DNA from: Oceanospirillaceae bacterium
Lineage (GTDB): Bacteria > Pseudomonadota > Gammaproteobacteria > Pseudomonadales > Balneatricaceae
Direction: 5' to 3'
Assembly (NCBI GenBank): GCA_003523085.1
Contig: DPHD01000048.1
Coordinates: 1 to 49,908 of the forward strand
DNA length: 49,908 bases
Part shown: positions 34,846 to 44,128 of the stretch, piece after piece
Numbering within the stretch: the first letter of the stretch is position 1
How the letters are laid out: each line of letters opens with the position of its first letter
Made by a program: the position numbers and the translations under genes
The notes under the pieces: model-generated
What the model saw: only the letters and a program-made list of their open reading frames with translations
Database searches by the model: none
What the model was told of the DNA's origin: nothing

Positions 34846-36546
34846 TTGACCGTTAAACAAAGCCAGGCCTGGCGAGCCCTAGAACACCATTGCGAGCAGC
34901 ATATACTGCCCAGCTCCTTAAAACAGGTGTTTGCGGACGGTGGTGAAACGCGCTTCGAGCAGTTGTCCTTTGCCAGTCAAGGTCTCTTGTTAGACTTATC
35001 AAAACAGCGGCTTACCCCTGAGACTATGGAGCTGTTGCTTGACCTAGCTCAGCAGCAAGGCTTAAGCCAAGCCATTGAGGCTTTGTATAGCGGTGGGCAG
35101 GTCAATTTGTCCGAATTAAGGCCGGCATTACACACCGCTCTCAGGTCTACAGCAGCAAGCGATAAGGCTGCCGGTAACGTATCGCCTAAGGTAGACGGCG
35201 AACAGGTGTCTAAGTTGGTAGCGGATAACTTGCTGGCAATGGAACGTATTGTTACTAAAATCCACCAAGGTGAATGGCTGGGTTATGGCGGTCAGCCGAT
35301 AACTACCGTTGTTAATATCGGTGTCGGTGGTTCTGACATCGGTCCTCATATGGTGTGCCATGGGTTAGACGAATTTAGGGCTGAAACCAAGTTTCCTTTG
35401 CAAATCATGTTTGTGTCGTCTATGGATGGCAGTCAGCTGGCGGAGCTGTTGAAGCACTTAGACCAGGGCTCTACATTATTTATTGTTGCGTCAAAAACCT
35501 TTACTACTGTAGATACCTTGGCTAACGCAGAAACAGCCAGAGCATGGCTGCGTAAAAAAATTCCTAGTGACCGCCTTATTGGGCAGCACCACTTTATAGG
35601 CTGTAGTGCGTTTGCAGAACGGATGTTGAGTTGGGGTATTCCCAAGGCAAATCATATTGCCCTGTGGGACTGGGTAGGTGGGCGTTATTCTTTGTGGAGC
35701 GGCATTGGCTTGCCGATTGCTATTAAACTCGGTATGCGTGGTTTTAAACAGCTTCTAGCGGGTGCGCAGGGCATGGATGAGCACTTTAAAAATGCCCCGC
35801 CGCAGCAAAACTTACCATTATTATTGGCGCTCACTGGTATTTGGAATATTAATTTTTTAGGTTTAAAAGCGCATACCATATTGCCTTACGACGGTCGGCT
35901 TAAACTATTGCCCAATTATTTGAGCCAATTGGAAATGGAAAGTAACGGTAAATCGGTGACTAATGCAGGCGAGAAGGTCGACTTTGACACCAGTCCGGTG
36001 ATTTGGGGTGATGTGGGCGCTAATGCTCAGCACGCCTTTTTTCAGCTGTTGCACCAAGGCACACCTGCTTTTTATGCCGATTTTATTGTGCCGGTAAAGC
36101 GCCGAGCTTCGAGCGAATATACGCAAGCAACACGTAGCCAGTTAGAATATCAGCAGGCGCTAAACCTTGCCAACTGTGTGGCCCAATCGAGGGTGTTGAT
36201 GTTAGGTGATGATGTGCTTAAATGGGAATCGAGTATCGAGGCATCGCCGGATCGCTTGTATCCAGGCAACCATGCGTCAAGCACCCTAATGTTGGATGAA
36301 TTGACGCCTACCAGCTTAGGCGCATTAATAGCGTTGTACGAACATAAAGTATTTGCTCAAGCCGTAATTTGGGACATCAACCCGTTTGACCAGTGGGGTG
36401 TTGAACTAGGCAAACAAATTGCTAAGACTACACTGAGCGCCATTCAAAAAAGGCAGGATGCCGATTCTGTAGCCGGCGATGAAGACATCATGTTTGATGC
36501 CTCCACCGAAGGTTTGCTAAGCTATGTGGTGCAGCAAACAAACTAG
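34846..36546 (+). CDS. pgi: Glucose-6-phosphate isomerase (TTG start)
   Basis: A 566-residue enzyme interconverting glucose-6-phosphate and fructose-6-phosphate. Both family signatures are present: 'DWVGGRYSLWSGIG' (from residue 275) and 'WDINPFDQWGVELGKQIA' near the C-terminus. The catalytic Glu/His region ('GNHASSTLMLDEL') is also recognisable. The start is TTG at 34846 with AAGGA 8 bp upstream; no earlier ATG is in frame. It follows ligA by 24 bp and runs to within 1 bp of the convergent hns-like gene. Confidence 0.96.
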   Translation: MTVKQSQAWRALEHHCEQHILPSSLKQVFADGGETRFEQLSFASQGLLLDLSKQRLTPETMELLLDLAQQQGLSQAIEALYSGGQVNLSELRPALHTALRSTAASDKAAGNVSPKVDGEQVSKLVADNLLAMERIVTKIHQGEWLGYGGQPITTVVNIGVGGSDIGPHMVCHGLDEFRAETKFPLQIMFVSSMDGSQLAELLKHLDQGSTLFIVASKTFTTVDTLANAETARAWLRKKIPSDRLIGQHHFIGCSAFAERMLSWGIPKANHIALWDWVGGRYSLWSGIGLPIAIKLGMRGFKQLLAGAQGMDEHFKNAPPQQNLPLLLALTGIWNINFLGLKAHTILPYDGRLKLLPNYLSQLEMESNGKSVTNAGEKVDFDTSPVIWGDVGANAQHAFFQLLHQGTPAFYADFIVPVKRRASSEYTQATRSQLEYQQALNLANCVAQSRVLMLGDDVLKWESSIEASPDRLYPGNHASSTLMLDELTPTSLGALIALYEHKVFAQAVIWDINPFDQWGVELGKQIAKTTLSAIQKRQDADSVAGDEDIMFDASTEGLLSYVVQQTN

Positions 36547-36547
36547 A

Positions 36548-36943
36548 CTATATTCTACAGCTGTCTTTGCTGCCGCCATTATTGAAGTAGTGTTCAAATA
36601 CTTTAGGAGTGCGGCCTCGACCTGACCACTCGTGGGTCTCGCCGTTCGCGTCTTGAATGCGGTATTGTGGCGCTACGGGTTTACGAACCTTTTTGGTTTT
36701 TGGGGTTTCGTTGTTAAAAAAATCTTCTGGCGCTAAACCGGCATCGGCCATGGCGCTAAGAATGGCTTGCTTCTCGGCGGCTTTTTTAGCATCCTGAGCA
36801 AGGCTGTCCGCTTCTTCTTGCGCACGTTTTTCGATAAACTCGGCTAGCTGCTCAGCCATAGTTTGCATTTGATTAACACTAAGGTCCTTACATGCAGCAC
36901 GAAAGCGATTTTTATTACGGGCAATATCAGAAAAGTCGGTCAT
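36548..36943 (-). CDS. hns: H-NS-family nucleoid protein
   Basis: A 131-residue protein with an N-terminal coiled-coil oligomerisation region (about 20-75), a basic linker (KTKKVRKP), and a C-terminal DNA-binding domain 'YRIQDANGETHEWSGRGRTP'. The 'WSGRGRTP' core is the AT-hook-like loop of H-NS that inserts in the minor groove of AT-rich DNA. It is nearer to H-NS than to MvaT. An unusual feature is the short Cys-containing tail after 'FEHYFNNGGS'. A GTGGAA ribosome site precedes the ATG. There is no room for a separate terminator between it and pgi. Confidence 0.9.
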   Translation of the reverse strand: MTDFSDIARNKNRFRAACKDLSVNQMQTMAEQLAEFIEKRAQEEADSLAQDAKKAAEKQAILSAMADAGLAPEDFFNNETPKTKKVRKPVAPQYRIQDANGETHEWSGRGRTPKVFEHYFNNGGSKDSCRI

Positions 36944-37072
36944 AGAAATTCCACTTATTAGTTGTTTAGTTAGTTATATTGGCGAATATGTAATTATTAT
37001 TAGAGCCGTTGATTAACAGCTTAGATTAATAGTAGCCTATTTTTAAATAAATATAAAATATTGTCACCATTC

Positions 37073-37909
37073 ATGAATAAATATGATTTACATAGTCACA
37101 CTATAAACTCAGATGGTAGTTTAACTGCTACACAGTTGATTGATTTGGCTATAGAAAAAGAAGTGACTCACTTAGCCATTACTGATCACGACACCGTTAA
37201 CGCACACTTACAGTTGGCACAACTGCCTGAGCCGTATCAAAGCGATAAAATCAGCGTTATTAAAGGCGTAGAGTTTTCTAGTCAGTGGAATAATATGGGT
37301 GTGCATATTGTCGGTTTAAATATTGATATACATTGCGCGGCTATGAGTGAAGCAGTAAACAAACAAACACAAATTCGTTTGCAGCGATTATCCACCATTG
37401 CCCACAAGCTTACCAAAAAAGGTTTCCCAGACATTACAGAAGGGGCATTAGCCGTGGCTGGCGACAGTCAGATAGGGCGCCCACATATTGCTCAGTACAT
37501 GGTGCAGGAAGGCATGGTGCGCAGTGTGGGGCAAGCCTTTACTAAATATCTAGGGGCAGGCAAAGTAGGTGATGTGTCTAGTGTGTGGCCCGACTTAGAG
37601 CAGGTAGTCACATGGATTCATGATGCTGGAGGCGTGGCGGTGGTGGCTCACCCTAGTCGCTATAAAATGACGCGCACTAAGCGCCGACGGTTGATGGCAG
37701 ATTTTGCCGACGCTGGTGGTCAGGCCATCGAAGTCTGCACCGGCAATCAGGTACCAGGTGTGGCCGAAGAAATGGCCGCTTTATGCGACACTTTTGATTT
37801 TCATGGGTCTGTGGGTAGTGATTTCCATAATCCAGAATACCAATGGGTTAAATTAGGTCGCTATCCAAAACTACCTAACCAATGTCGGCCTGTTTGGGAG
37901 TTGTTTTAA
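37073..37909 (+). CDS. rnm: PHP-domain phosphoesterase (TrpH/RNase AM type)
   Basis: A 278-residue metal-dependent phosphoesterase. The PHP motifs are 'DLHSHTINSDG' near the start, 'ITDHDTV', 'KGVEFSSQW', 'GRPHIAQ', 'VAVVAHPSRYK' and 'GSDFHNP', giving a complete metal-ligand set. E. coli YciV (RNase AM) of this family removes 5' nucleotides from RNAs including 5S rRNA. I chose ATG at 37073, which puts the PHP motif at residue 5 as in relatives; TTG at 37061 is possible, and neither has a good ribosome site. It precedes scpA by 1 bp, the usual gammaproteobacterial neighbourhood. Confidence 0.9.
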   Translation: MNKYDLHSHTINSDGSLTATQLIDLAIEKEVTHLAITDHDTVNAHLQLAQLPEPYQSDKISVIKGVEFSSQWNNMGVHIVGLNIDIHCAAMSEAVNKQTQIRLQRLSTIAHKLTKKGFPDITEGALAVAGDSQIGRPHIAQYMVQEGMVRSVGQAFTKYLGAGKVGDVSSVWPDLEQVVTWIHDAGGVAVVAHPSRYKMTRTKRRRLMADFADAGGQAIEVCTGNQVPGVAEEMAALCDTFDFHGSVGSDFHNPEYQWVKLGRYPKLPNQCRPVWELF

Positions 37910-37910
37910 T

Positions 37911-38708
37911 ATGGATGCTTGGGTAGAAGGTAAAGAATACGCCATTCCAACGGACCTTTATATTCCACCCGACGCCTTGCAGGTGATTTTAGAAACCACC
38001 TTCGAGGGACCGTTAGATCTGTTGTTATATTTAATACGGCGCCACAACTTAGATATTATTGCCATTAATGTGGCCAATATTACTCACCAATACATTGCCT
38101 ATATTGAGCTGATGGAAGCCCATCAATTTGAGTTGGCGGGTGAATATTTAGTGATGGCTGCCACGCTGGCGGAAATTAAAAGCCGCAGCTTGTTGCCCCG
38201 CACACAGTTGTTGGACGATGAGGAAGAGGACCCTAGGGTTAGGCTGATAAAACAGTTGCAAGAATATGAACGTTTTAAAACCGCCTCGGAACGGGTGGCA
38301 GACTTGCCACGTATGGGCCGGGATAATTTTCCAGTCACCATGGCCATGCCCGACGTCAAGCAAGTTAGGCCACAACCGTTAGTGGCCATGGAAGAGCTCT
38401 TGTGCGCTTATAAAGACGTGCTAAAACGCTGCGACATGTATGAGCACCACACCATTTCTCGTGAACGTTTGTCTACCCGAGAACGTATGTCCCGGGTGAT
38501 GCTACAGTTGCAGGAGCACCAGTTTATGGCCTTTTACGCACTATTTGATGTCACCGAAGGACGTATGGGGGTAGTGGTTACCTTTTTGGCGATCATGGAG
38601 TTGGTGAAAGAAAAACTTATAAAACTTGTGCAAGCACAGGAGTTTGGCCCCATTCATGTCAGTTTAGGTGGTCAGCATGAATCACCCAATCAGGAACTTG
38701 CCTTATGA
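37911..38708 (+). CDS. scpA: Segregation and condensation protein A
   Basis: A 265-residue kleisin. The N-terminal domain that binds the Smc neck contains 'FEGPLDLLLYLIRRHNLDI' and 'EYLVMAATLAEIKSRSLLP'. A helical middle part and a C-terminal winged-helix ('VVVTFLAIMELVKEKLI') bind the Smc cap. It forms the condensin complex with ScpB and the Smc encoded about 7 kb upstream. The last 4 bp overlap scpB (ATGA). Confidence 0.95.
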   Translation: MDAWVEGKEYAIPTDLYIPPDALQVILETTFEGPLDLLLYLIRRHNLDIIAINVANITHQYIAYIELMEAHQFELAGEYLVMAATLAEIKSRSLLPRTQLLDDEEEDPRVRLIKQLQEYERFKTASERVADLPRMGRDNFPVTMAMPDVKQVRPQPLVAMEELLCAYKDVLKRCDMYEHHTISRERLSTRERMSRVMLQLQEHQFMAFYALFDVTEGRMGVVVTFLAIMELVKEKLIKLVQAQEFGPIHVSLGGQHESPNQELAL

Positions 38709-39322
38709 TTAGTGAACTTGCGCCAGTGTTAGAAGCGTTGCTTCTGGCTGCAGATAAACCCTTGAGTGTGGATCGCTTGAGCCAAGTGTTTGATGAACAT
38801 GACGGTGTGGATAATAAACGTATTCGTGAAACCTTAAGGCAATTACAAAAAAGTTATGATGGCCGGGGTTATCAACTCATCGAAGTGGCCTCGGGCTTTC
38901 GCTTTCAGGTGCAACAAGATTACGCCCGCTGGGTGGCTCGTTTATGGCAAGAAAAACCACAAAAATACTCCCGTGCTTTATTAGAAACATTATCCATAAT
39001 TGCTTACCAACAACCCATTACGCGCGGCGAAATAGAAGCCATTCGTGGGGTAGGGGTGAGCTCGCCGATTATCCATACCCTGTTGGAGCGTAGTTGGGTG
39101 CGCGGCGTGGGCCACAAAGAGGTGCCTGGTCGGCCCGAACTGTTTGCCACCACTAAAGAATTTCTGGATCACTTTAACCTTAAACAACTGAGTGATTTGC
39201 CCGCCTTGGATGACCTCGAAGCATGGGATGAAGCGACCATGGCGCCGGCTAAGTTAAAACAACCCCAACAACAAGAGATGGAAGTCGCGGCTGTGCAAGT
39301 GGATGGTGAACAGCTGTATTGA
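38705..39322 (+). CDS. scpB: Segregation and condensation protein B
   Basis: A 205-residue double winged-helix protein. Family blocks are 'LEALLLAADKPLSVDRLSQ', 'ALLETLSIIAYQQPITRGEI' and 'GVGVSSPIIHTLLERSWVR', followed by 'GRPELFATTKEFLDHFNL'. A Gln-rich tail of about 30 residues follows the core. It dimerises on ScpA in the condensin complex. The start overlaps scpA by 4 bp. Its stop lies within the promoter predicted for rluB. Confidence 0.95.
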   Translation: MISELAPVLEALLLAADKPLSVDRLSQVFDEHDGVDNKRIRETLRQLQKSYDGRGYQLIEVASGFRFQVQQDYARWVARLWQEKPQKYSRALLETLSIIAYQQPITRGEIEAIRGVGVSSPIIHTLLERSWVRGVGHKEVPGRPELFATTKEFLDHFNLKQLSDLPALDDLEAWDEATMAPAKLKQPQQQEMEVAAVQVDGEQLY

Positions 39323-39348
39323 TAACTCGCCTAGCCTCGCGTTATAAT
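39319..39348 (+). promoter_or_regulatory. Strong sigma-70 promoter for rluB
   Basis: TTGATA (39319-39324) and TATAAT (39343-39348) are separated by 18 bp, matching 5/6 and 6/6 of consensus. The -35 overlaps the scpB stop codon. Transcription would start near 39355, leaving a leader of about 28 nt before the rluB ATG at 39383. Confidence 0.6.
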
Positions 39349-39382
39349 AGGCCTACATATTAACTGTATTGATGGGACTATC

Positions 39383-40249
39383 ATGACAGATCTAGACCTG
39401 ACCTTAGAAGACGCTAAGGACAAACCTACCGATGAAAAACTACAAAAAGTATTAGCCCGCGCCGGCGTCGGCTCGCGCCGCGAAATGGAGCGCTGGATTG
39501 CTGGCGGCCGGGTAACCATCAACCAAGAAACGGCCCAGTTGGGTGATCGTGTTACCTGGCGCGACCAGCTAGCGGTCGATGGCAAACCGGTAATGGTAGT
39601 GTCGCCCAACAATGTTGAGCGCCGAGTACTGATTTACAATAAGCCAGAAGGCGAAATCGTCACCCGTTCGGATCCAGAAAACCGCTCTACAGTGTTTGAT
39701 AAGCTACCGCGCCTTAAAGGCGAGCGTTGGATTGCGGTAGGTCGTTTGGATATCAATACCTCTGGTTTGTTGTTATTTACCACCGACGGCGAACTAGCTA
39801 ACGCGCTCATGCACCCATCCACTACCATCGAGCGTGAATATGCCGTGCGGGTTATGGGTCATGTGACTATGGAGCAAGTGACAGCCATGCACCAAGGGGT
39901 ATTGCTAGATGACGGCATGGCTCGCTTTAATGATATTCAAGAATTTGGTGGTGAAGGCATTAACCGCTGGTTCCATGTGGTAATAATGGAAGGCCGTAAC
40001 CGCGAAGTAAGGCGCTTATGGGAATCACAAGGTCTGCGAGTTAACCGCTTGAAACGGGTAAGGTACGGCAACGTATTTATGCCGCCTCAATTACGAGCAG
40101 GTATGTGGATGGAAATGCCACAAGCAGAAATTAACGCCTTGTCTCAGTTTGTGGGCATGCGTCCCAAGAAAGTGAAGCGTCGCTTACCTAAAGAGCAAGA
40201 AAGCTTTGAGCGCCAACAAAAACGTCAGCGTACCCGTCGCCACGTGTAA
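39383..40249 (+). CDS. rluB: 23S rRNA pseudouridine(2605) synthase RluB
   Basis: A 288-residue RsuA-family pseudouridine synthase. An S4 RNA-binding domain (about 17-75, 'EKLQKVLARAGVGSRREMER') precedes the catalytic domain with Asp123 in 'GRLDINTSGLLL'. Other blocks include 'YNKPEGEIVTRSD' and 'EGRNREVRRLWESQG'. The C-terminal tail is highly basic, as in RluB rather than the shorter RsuA/RluE. It modifies U2605 of 23S rRNA in E. coli; this site is inferred. It follows scpB, the standard arrangement, but has its own promoter. Confidence 0.93.
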   Translation: MTDLDLTLEDAKDKPTDEKLQKVLARAGVGSRREMERWIAGGRVTINQETAQLGDRVTWRDQLAVDGKPVMVVSPNNVERRVLIYNKPEGEIVTRSDPENRSTVFDKLPRLKGERWIAVGRLDINTSGLLLFTTDGELANALMHPSTTIEREYAVRVMGHVTMEQVTAMHQGVLLDDGMARFNDIQEFGGEGINRWFHVVIMEGRNREVRRLWESQGLRVNRLKRVRYGNVFMPPQLRAGMWMEMPQAEINALSQFVGMRPKKVKRRLPKEQESFERQQKRQRTRRHV

Positions 40250-40265
40250 TCTACGCCTTGTGCGT

Positions 40266-41186
40266 TTAGGGCGGCGCTTGATAGCGTTCGTCCTGCGCAT
40301 GGGTCTCTTGTAGTGCAATACTCACGGGATCTAAGTGGATAATGACGTCTGCATGGGGCAGGGCTGCAATAATGCAGGCCTCCACCGCATCAGCAACAGC
40401 GTGGGCTTGTATAAGTCGCATGTCATCGGCTAGTTCCAAGTGTAATTGTATGAACTGCATGTGGCCCGACTGACGGCTGCGCAAATCGTGCATGCCTAAT
40501 ACTTGCGGTTGGGCCAAGGTTAATGCGGTAATGGTTTGCCGTTGCTCGTCACTCAACTCATGGTCCAATAGTAGATGAAAGGCGTCGCGGGCAATGCCCC
40601 AAGCGCTGTAGAGCACGTAGGCACCGATAATGAGGGCTAGGTATGGGTCTGCACCATAATACCCAGCTTGAGTTAATATCAGTGCAATAATCACACCGAA
40701 GTTCATCAATAAATCTGACGTATAGTGTAATGAATCGGCGGCAATGGCTGTGGATTGAGTGCGCCGCACCACCCAGCGCTGAAACAGCACTAACGTGGCC
40801 GTGATGACCATACTAGCTACCATCACGCCAATGCCTATGCTGGTGTCGTCAACCGTTCGTGGCTGCGCTAGGCGACCTACAACTTGCCATAATAGCCAGG
40901 CCACCGATACTGCGATTAACAAGGCTTGGCCTAGGCCCGCCAGGGCTTCGGCTTTGCCGTGGCCAAAACGATGCTCTTTGTCGGCCGGAGCCATGGCATA
41001 ACGTACGGCAAAAAAATTGATGACTGCGGCAGCGCTATCCATTATGGAGTCGATTAAAGACGCCAGTAAGCTCACGCTTTGGGTGTTTTCCCAGGCCCAG
41101 GACTTGAGCATGATGAGCCCAAGGGCCACCAATACGGAGGCCCAGGTGGCGGTTTTTAATAGCTGTGCATGACTCATTCTGGTCAA
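40266..41186 (-). CDS. fieF: Cation diffusion facilitator, FieF-like
   Basis: A 306-residue divalent-metal/proton antiporter of the CDF family with six transmembrane helices and a C-terminal metallochaperone-like domain. The transport site matches E. coli FieF with one residue offset: D46 and D50 ('LIDSIMD'), H154 and D158 ('DSLHYTSD'). 'HRFGHGKAEALAGL' is also diagnostic. It probably exports Zn2+ and/or Fe2+ across the inner membrane. This spacing supports the ATG at 41186. It is last in the proS-yfgD-DUF2069-fieF run, 10 bp after the DUF2069 gene. Confidence 0.93.
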   Translation of the reverse strand: MTRMSHAQLLKTATWASVLVALGLIMLKSWAWENTQSVSLLASLIDSIMDSAAAVINFFAVRYAMAPADKEHRFGHGKAEALAGLGQALLIAVSVAWLLWQVVGRLAQPRTVDDTSIGIGVMVASMVITATLVLFQRWVVRRTQSTAIAADSLHYTSDLLMNFGVIIALILTQAGYYGADPYLALIIGAYVLYSAWGIARDAFHLLLDHELSDEQRQTITALTLAQPQVLGMHDLRSRQSGHMQFIQLHLELADDMRLIQAHAVADAVEACIIAALPHADVIIHLDPVSIALQETHAQDERYQAPP

Positions 41187-41196
41187 TTGACTGAGT

Positions 41197-41559
41197 TTAG
41201 CTGAGGCCGGCGGCAGCTTCTTCGCCAGCGCGGTTATGCCAACGAATATGCAACATGCTACTGGTGTAAAGAAGCGTGATAATAAAGGCCCCCAAAGGCC
41301 CTGTCACGGGTACATACATAACCGCAATAGTAAAGTAGATGAGTAATACAAAACACATCCATGCCATCTGGCGTAGGTGTTGTTTATACATGGCCAGAGC
41401 AAATCCGAGCAAGGGGAAACACTTAATGCCGATGATCACTACATAGCTTGTGCCGTCGAGGGGGTGGCTAAAGCTACTGATCACTAAGTAGGCGAGCAGG
41501 GCAATATAGGCCCCGACGCTGACGGCGCGTGAATATTTGCGTTTTTGTTGGTACAGCAT
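41197..41559 (-). CDS. DUF2069 membrane protein
   Basis: A 120-residue protein with four hydrophobic segments, matching the DUF2069 family. Recognisable blocks are 'IIGIKCFPLLGFALAMYK', 'RQMAWMCFVLLIYFT' and a short polar C-terminus. The family has no known function and is typically encoded beside the YfgD-type arsC, as here. Its ATG overlaps the stop of that gene by 1 bp (TAATG), so translation is coupled. Confidence 0.85.
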   Translation of the reverse strand: MLYQQKRKYSRAVSVGAYIALLAYLVISSFSHPLDGTSYVVIIGIKCFPLLGFALAMYKQHLRQMAWMCFVLLIYFTIAVMYVPVTGPLGAFIITLLYTSSMLHIRWHNRAGEEAAAGLS

Positions 41560-41909
41560 TAAAGGATCTCCAATACAGATTCGGGTGGGCGACCAATGCG
41601 AGCTTGGTTATTGTGGATAACAATAGGGCGCTCTATAAGTTTGGGATAGCTTACCATGGCCTTAATAAGTTGGCTTTGACTCAGATTTGAGTCGGCCAGT
41701 TGCTGTTGTTTGTAGGCTTCTTCGCCCTTGCGCATTAAGCTGCGGGCGTCACTCATGTTAAGCATAGCCAGTAACTGGTTGAGTTCTTCGGCGCTAGGGG
41801 GCGTATCTAGATACAAGCGAATACTGGCATCAATGTTACGCTCTTCAAGTAGCGCTAAGGTGGCTCTTGATTTTGAACAACGTGGATTGTGGTACAGGGT
41901 AACGTCCAT
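41559..41909 (-). CDS. yfgD: ArsC-family reductase, YfgD type
   Basis: A 116-residue glutaredoxin-like arsenate reductase family protein. The active-site loop 'YHNPRCSKSR' gives Cys11, and the C-terminal 'KLIERPIVIHNNQARIGRPP' holds the family arginines. It resembles E. coli YfgD along its whole length. Chromosomal YfgD members are not embedded in ars operons and may not serve arsenate resistance in vivo; the substrate is therefore open. It starts 2 bp after the proS stop. Confidence 0.9.
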   Translation of the reverse strand: MDVTLYHNPRCSKSRATLALLEERNIDASIRLYLDTPPSAEELNQLLAMLNMSDARSLMRKGEEAYKQQQLADSNLSQSQLIKAMVSYPKLIERPIVIHNNQARIGRPPESVLEIL

Positions 41910-41911
41910 GG

Positions 41912-43642
41912 TTAACGTCCTAGTTTGCTGGTGACAAAGGCCACTGCATCTGCAATCGGCATATCTTCGTTGTCGGCTTGGCGACGGTCGCGATATTCCA
42001 ACATGCCCGAAGTTAACCCTCGGTCCCCAATCACCACACGGTGCGGCAGCCCCATCAACTCGGCATCGGCGAACTTGGCGCCAGGGCGTAAGGCTCTGTC
42101 ATCCATAATAACGTCTACGCCTGCGGCCTTTAACTGCGCATATAGGGTGTCTGTGGCGCTGCGAACGGCCTCAGATTTATCATAGTTGAGCGGAATGAGT
42201 GCCACTTCAAAGGGGGCTAAAGCAAGCGGCCAAATAATGCCTTTGTCGTCATAATTTTGTTCAATACAGGCGGCAATCACACGGGTAATGCCGATGCCAT
42301 AGCAGCCCATTTCCATAAATTGGGTTTTACCGTTTTCGTTAAGTACCTTGGCATTCATGGCACGGGAGTACTTGTCACCCAGTTGGAAAATGTGGCCCAC
42401 TTCGATGCCGCGTTTAATTTCGATTTGGCCGTGACCACAGGGGCTTGGGTCGCCCTCAACCACATTACGCAGGTCCGCCACTTGGGTGTAATCGCAATCG
42501 CGTTGCCAGTTGAGGTTGCAGTGGTGGTAACCCGGGTCGTTGGCGCCTGCGGTAAAGTTGGACATGATGGTTGTGGCACGGTCGGCTATGATATCGATGC
42601 CCAAGCCAACAGGGCCAATGGAGCCGGGGGTGGTGCCTAACTCGTCAATTATGCGTTGTTCCGGCGCCATGGTTAATGGCTCAGCGACGAGGGGGTGTTT
42701 CTCGGCTTTAATTTCGTTCATGGTGTGGTCGCCGCGCAATACTAAAGCAACCAACGGCTGGTGGCCGTCATCGTTGGCGGTGCCAAGCACCACTAATGTC
42801 TTAAGGCTTTGGTTTTTCTGTTGGCCTAAAAATTCACATACCGTGTCGATGGTTTTTTGATCTGGCGTATGCACCCTTGCCATAGCAGCACCGGCAGCAG
42901 GCCGGTCTTGGCTAGGCATTAAGGCTTCGGCGGTTTCAACATTAGCTGCAAATTGGCTGTCAGGGCTATTGCTAAAGGCAATGTCATCTTCACCCGACTG
43001 GGCCAATACATGGAACTCTTGTGAGGCGTCACCACCAATGCTGCCGGAGTCGGCACGTACGGCGCGGAAGTCTAGACCTAAACGGGTAAATATGTTGGTA
43101 TAGGCGGTGTGCATGGCGTCATATGTTTGCTGCAACGACTGTTGGCCTAGATGAAAAGAATAGGCGTCTTTCATGATGAATTCACGGGAGCGCATGACGC
43201 CAAATCGAGGGCGAACTTCATCTCGAAATTTAGTTTGAATCTGATAAAAATTCATGGGCAACTGTTTGTAGCTGTTAAGCTCCTTACGCACCATATCAGT
43301 GATGACTTCTTCGTGGGTAGGGCCCACACAAAAGTCGCGTTGATGGCGGTCCTTCAGGCGTAATAATTCAGGGCCGTATTGCTGCCAGCGGCCAGATTCT
43401 TGCCATAATTCAGCTGGCTGTACGGCGGGCATTAATAGTTCTTGTGCGCCGGCAGCGTCGAGTTCTTGTCGTACAATTTGTTCGACTTTGCGGATGCTGC
43501 GTAGGCCCAGCGGTAGCCAAGTGTATAGACCAGAGGCTAAGCGGCGAATAAGCCCTGCTTTGAGCATAAGTTGATGGCTGATGACTTCGGCATCGGCAGG
43601 CGTTTCTTTTTGGGTGGCAATTAAAAATTGGCTGGCGCGCAT
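41912..43642 (-). CDS. proS: Prolyl-tRNA synthetase (bacterial type with INS domain)
   Basis: A 576-residue class II aminoacyl-tRNA synthetase. Class II motifs: motif 2 'RDFCVGPTHEEVITD' and 'FRDEVRPRFGVMRSREF', and motif 3 'GCYGIGITRVIAA'. A YbaK-like editing insertion (about 225-385, 'LKTLVVLGTANDDG') hydrolyses Ala-tRNA(Pro). The C-terminal anticodon-binding domain ends 'AVAFVTSKLGR'. Length is standard (about 570). It heads a minus-strand operon; the 205-bp divergent gap to the zinc-ribbon gene must contain its promoter. Confidence 0.97.
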   Translation of the reverse strand: MRASQFLIATQKETPADAEVISHQLMLKAGLIRRLASGLYTWLPLGLRSIRKVEQIVRQELDAAGAQELLMPAVQPAELWQESGRWQQYGPELLRLKDRHQRDFCVGPTHEEVITDMVRKELNSYKQLPMNFYQIQTKFRDEVRPRFGVMRSREFIMKDAYSFHLGQQSLQQTYDAMHTAYTNIFTRLGLDFRAVRADSGSIGGDASQEFHVLAQSGEDDIAFSNSPDSQFAANVETAEALMPSQDRPAAGAAMARVHTPDQKTIDTVCEFLGQQKNQSLKTLVVLGTANDDGHQPLVALVLRGDHTMNEIKAEKHPLVAEPLTMAPEQRIIDELGTTPGSIGPVGLGIDIIADRATTIMSNFTAGANDPGYHHCNLNWQRDCDYTQVADLRNVVEGDPSPCGHGQIEIKRGIEVGHIFQLGDKYSRAMNAKVLNENGKTQFMEMGCYGIGITRVIAACIEQNYDDKGIIWPLALAPFEVALIPLNYDKSEAVRSATDTLYAQLKAAGVDVIMDDRALRPGAKFADAELMGLPHRVVIGDRGLTSGMLEYRDRRQADNEDMPIADAVAFVTSKLGR

Positions 43643-43847
43643 GGGGCTGTAAATCCGATCAGGCTAAAAATAAATAAGCAGCTATTGTATGTTGCTCAGG
43701 CTCAAGGATAAATGCCTTTGCCGCGTTTATTAGTAATAAAAGTCTAATTGTTGCCGTTGATGCATAATAAAGCGCTTTAGCTACTCCCTGTGGGGTGCAA
43801 AATTGGGGTATAATTTCGGGTTTTGAGATGTTTGGCTGGAGATCATC

Positions 43848-44093
43848 ATGCCTATCTACGAATACCTCTGTCAAAGCTGCGGCTTTGGTAAAGATGTATT
43901 ACAAAAATTGAGTGATGCGCCACTCACAGAGTGCCCAAAATGTGGCACTGATCAGTACCGTAAACAAATCTCTGCAGCTGGTTTTAGGCTCAAAGGTCAG
44001 GGTTGGTACGAAACCGACTTTAAAACCGGCGCTAAAAAGAATTTAGCGGGCGACGCAGCCAAACCAAGCAGCGCTGCGGCCACTACTAAGTAA
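43848..44093 (+). CDS. FmdB-type zinc-ribbon regulatory protein
   Basis: An 81-residue protein beginning 'MPIYEYLCQSCG', the family hallmark. Four cysteines (C8, C11, C29, C32) form a zinc ribbon. 'GFRLKGQGWYETDFK' and an Ala/Ser/Lys-rich tail follow. The FmdB name comes from a putative regulator of formamidase; the general function is unknown. In many gammaproteobacteria it lies directly before aspS, as here (35 bp), which suggests co-expression with translation genes. The start has a GGAG site. Confidence 0.9.
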   Translation: MPIYEYLCQSCGFGKDVLQKLSDAPLTECPKCGTDQYRKQISAAGFRLKGQGWYETDFKTGAKKNLAGDAAKPSSAAATTK

Positions 44094-44128
44094 CAATTAA
44101 CACATTATTTGATTCAGGAAGTAAGACT

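Noticed and set aside
43809..43814. TATAAT before the zinc-ribbon gene as an fmdB-aspS promoter
   Set aside because: The -10 is perfect and well placed (about 34 bp before the start), but the -35 position reads only poorly (CTGTGG-like), so I did not list it as supported.
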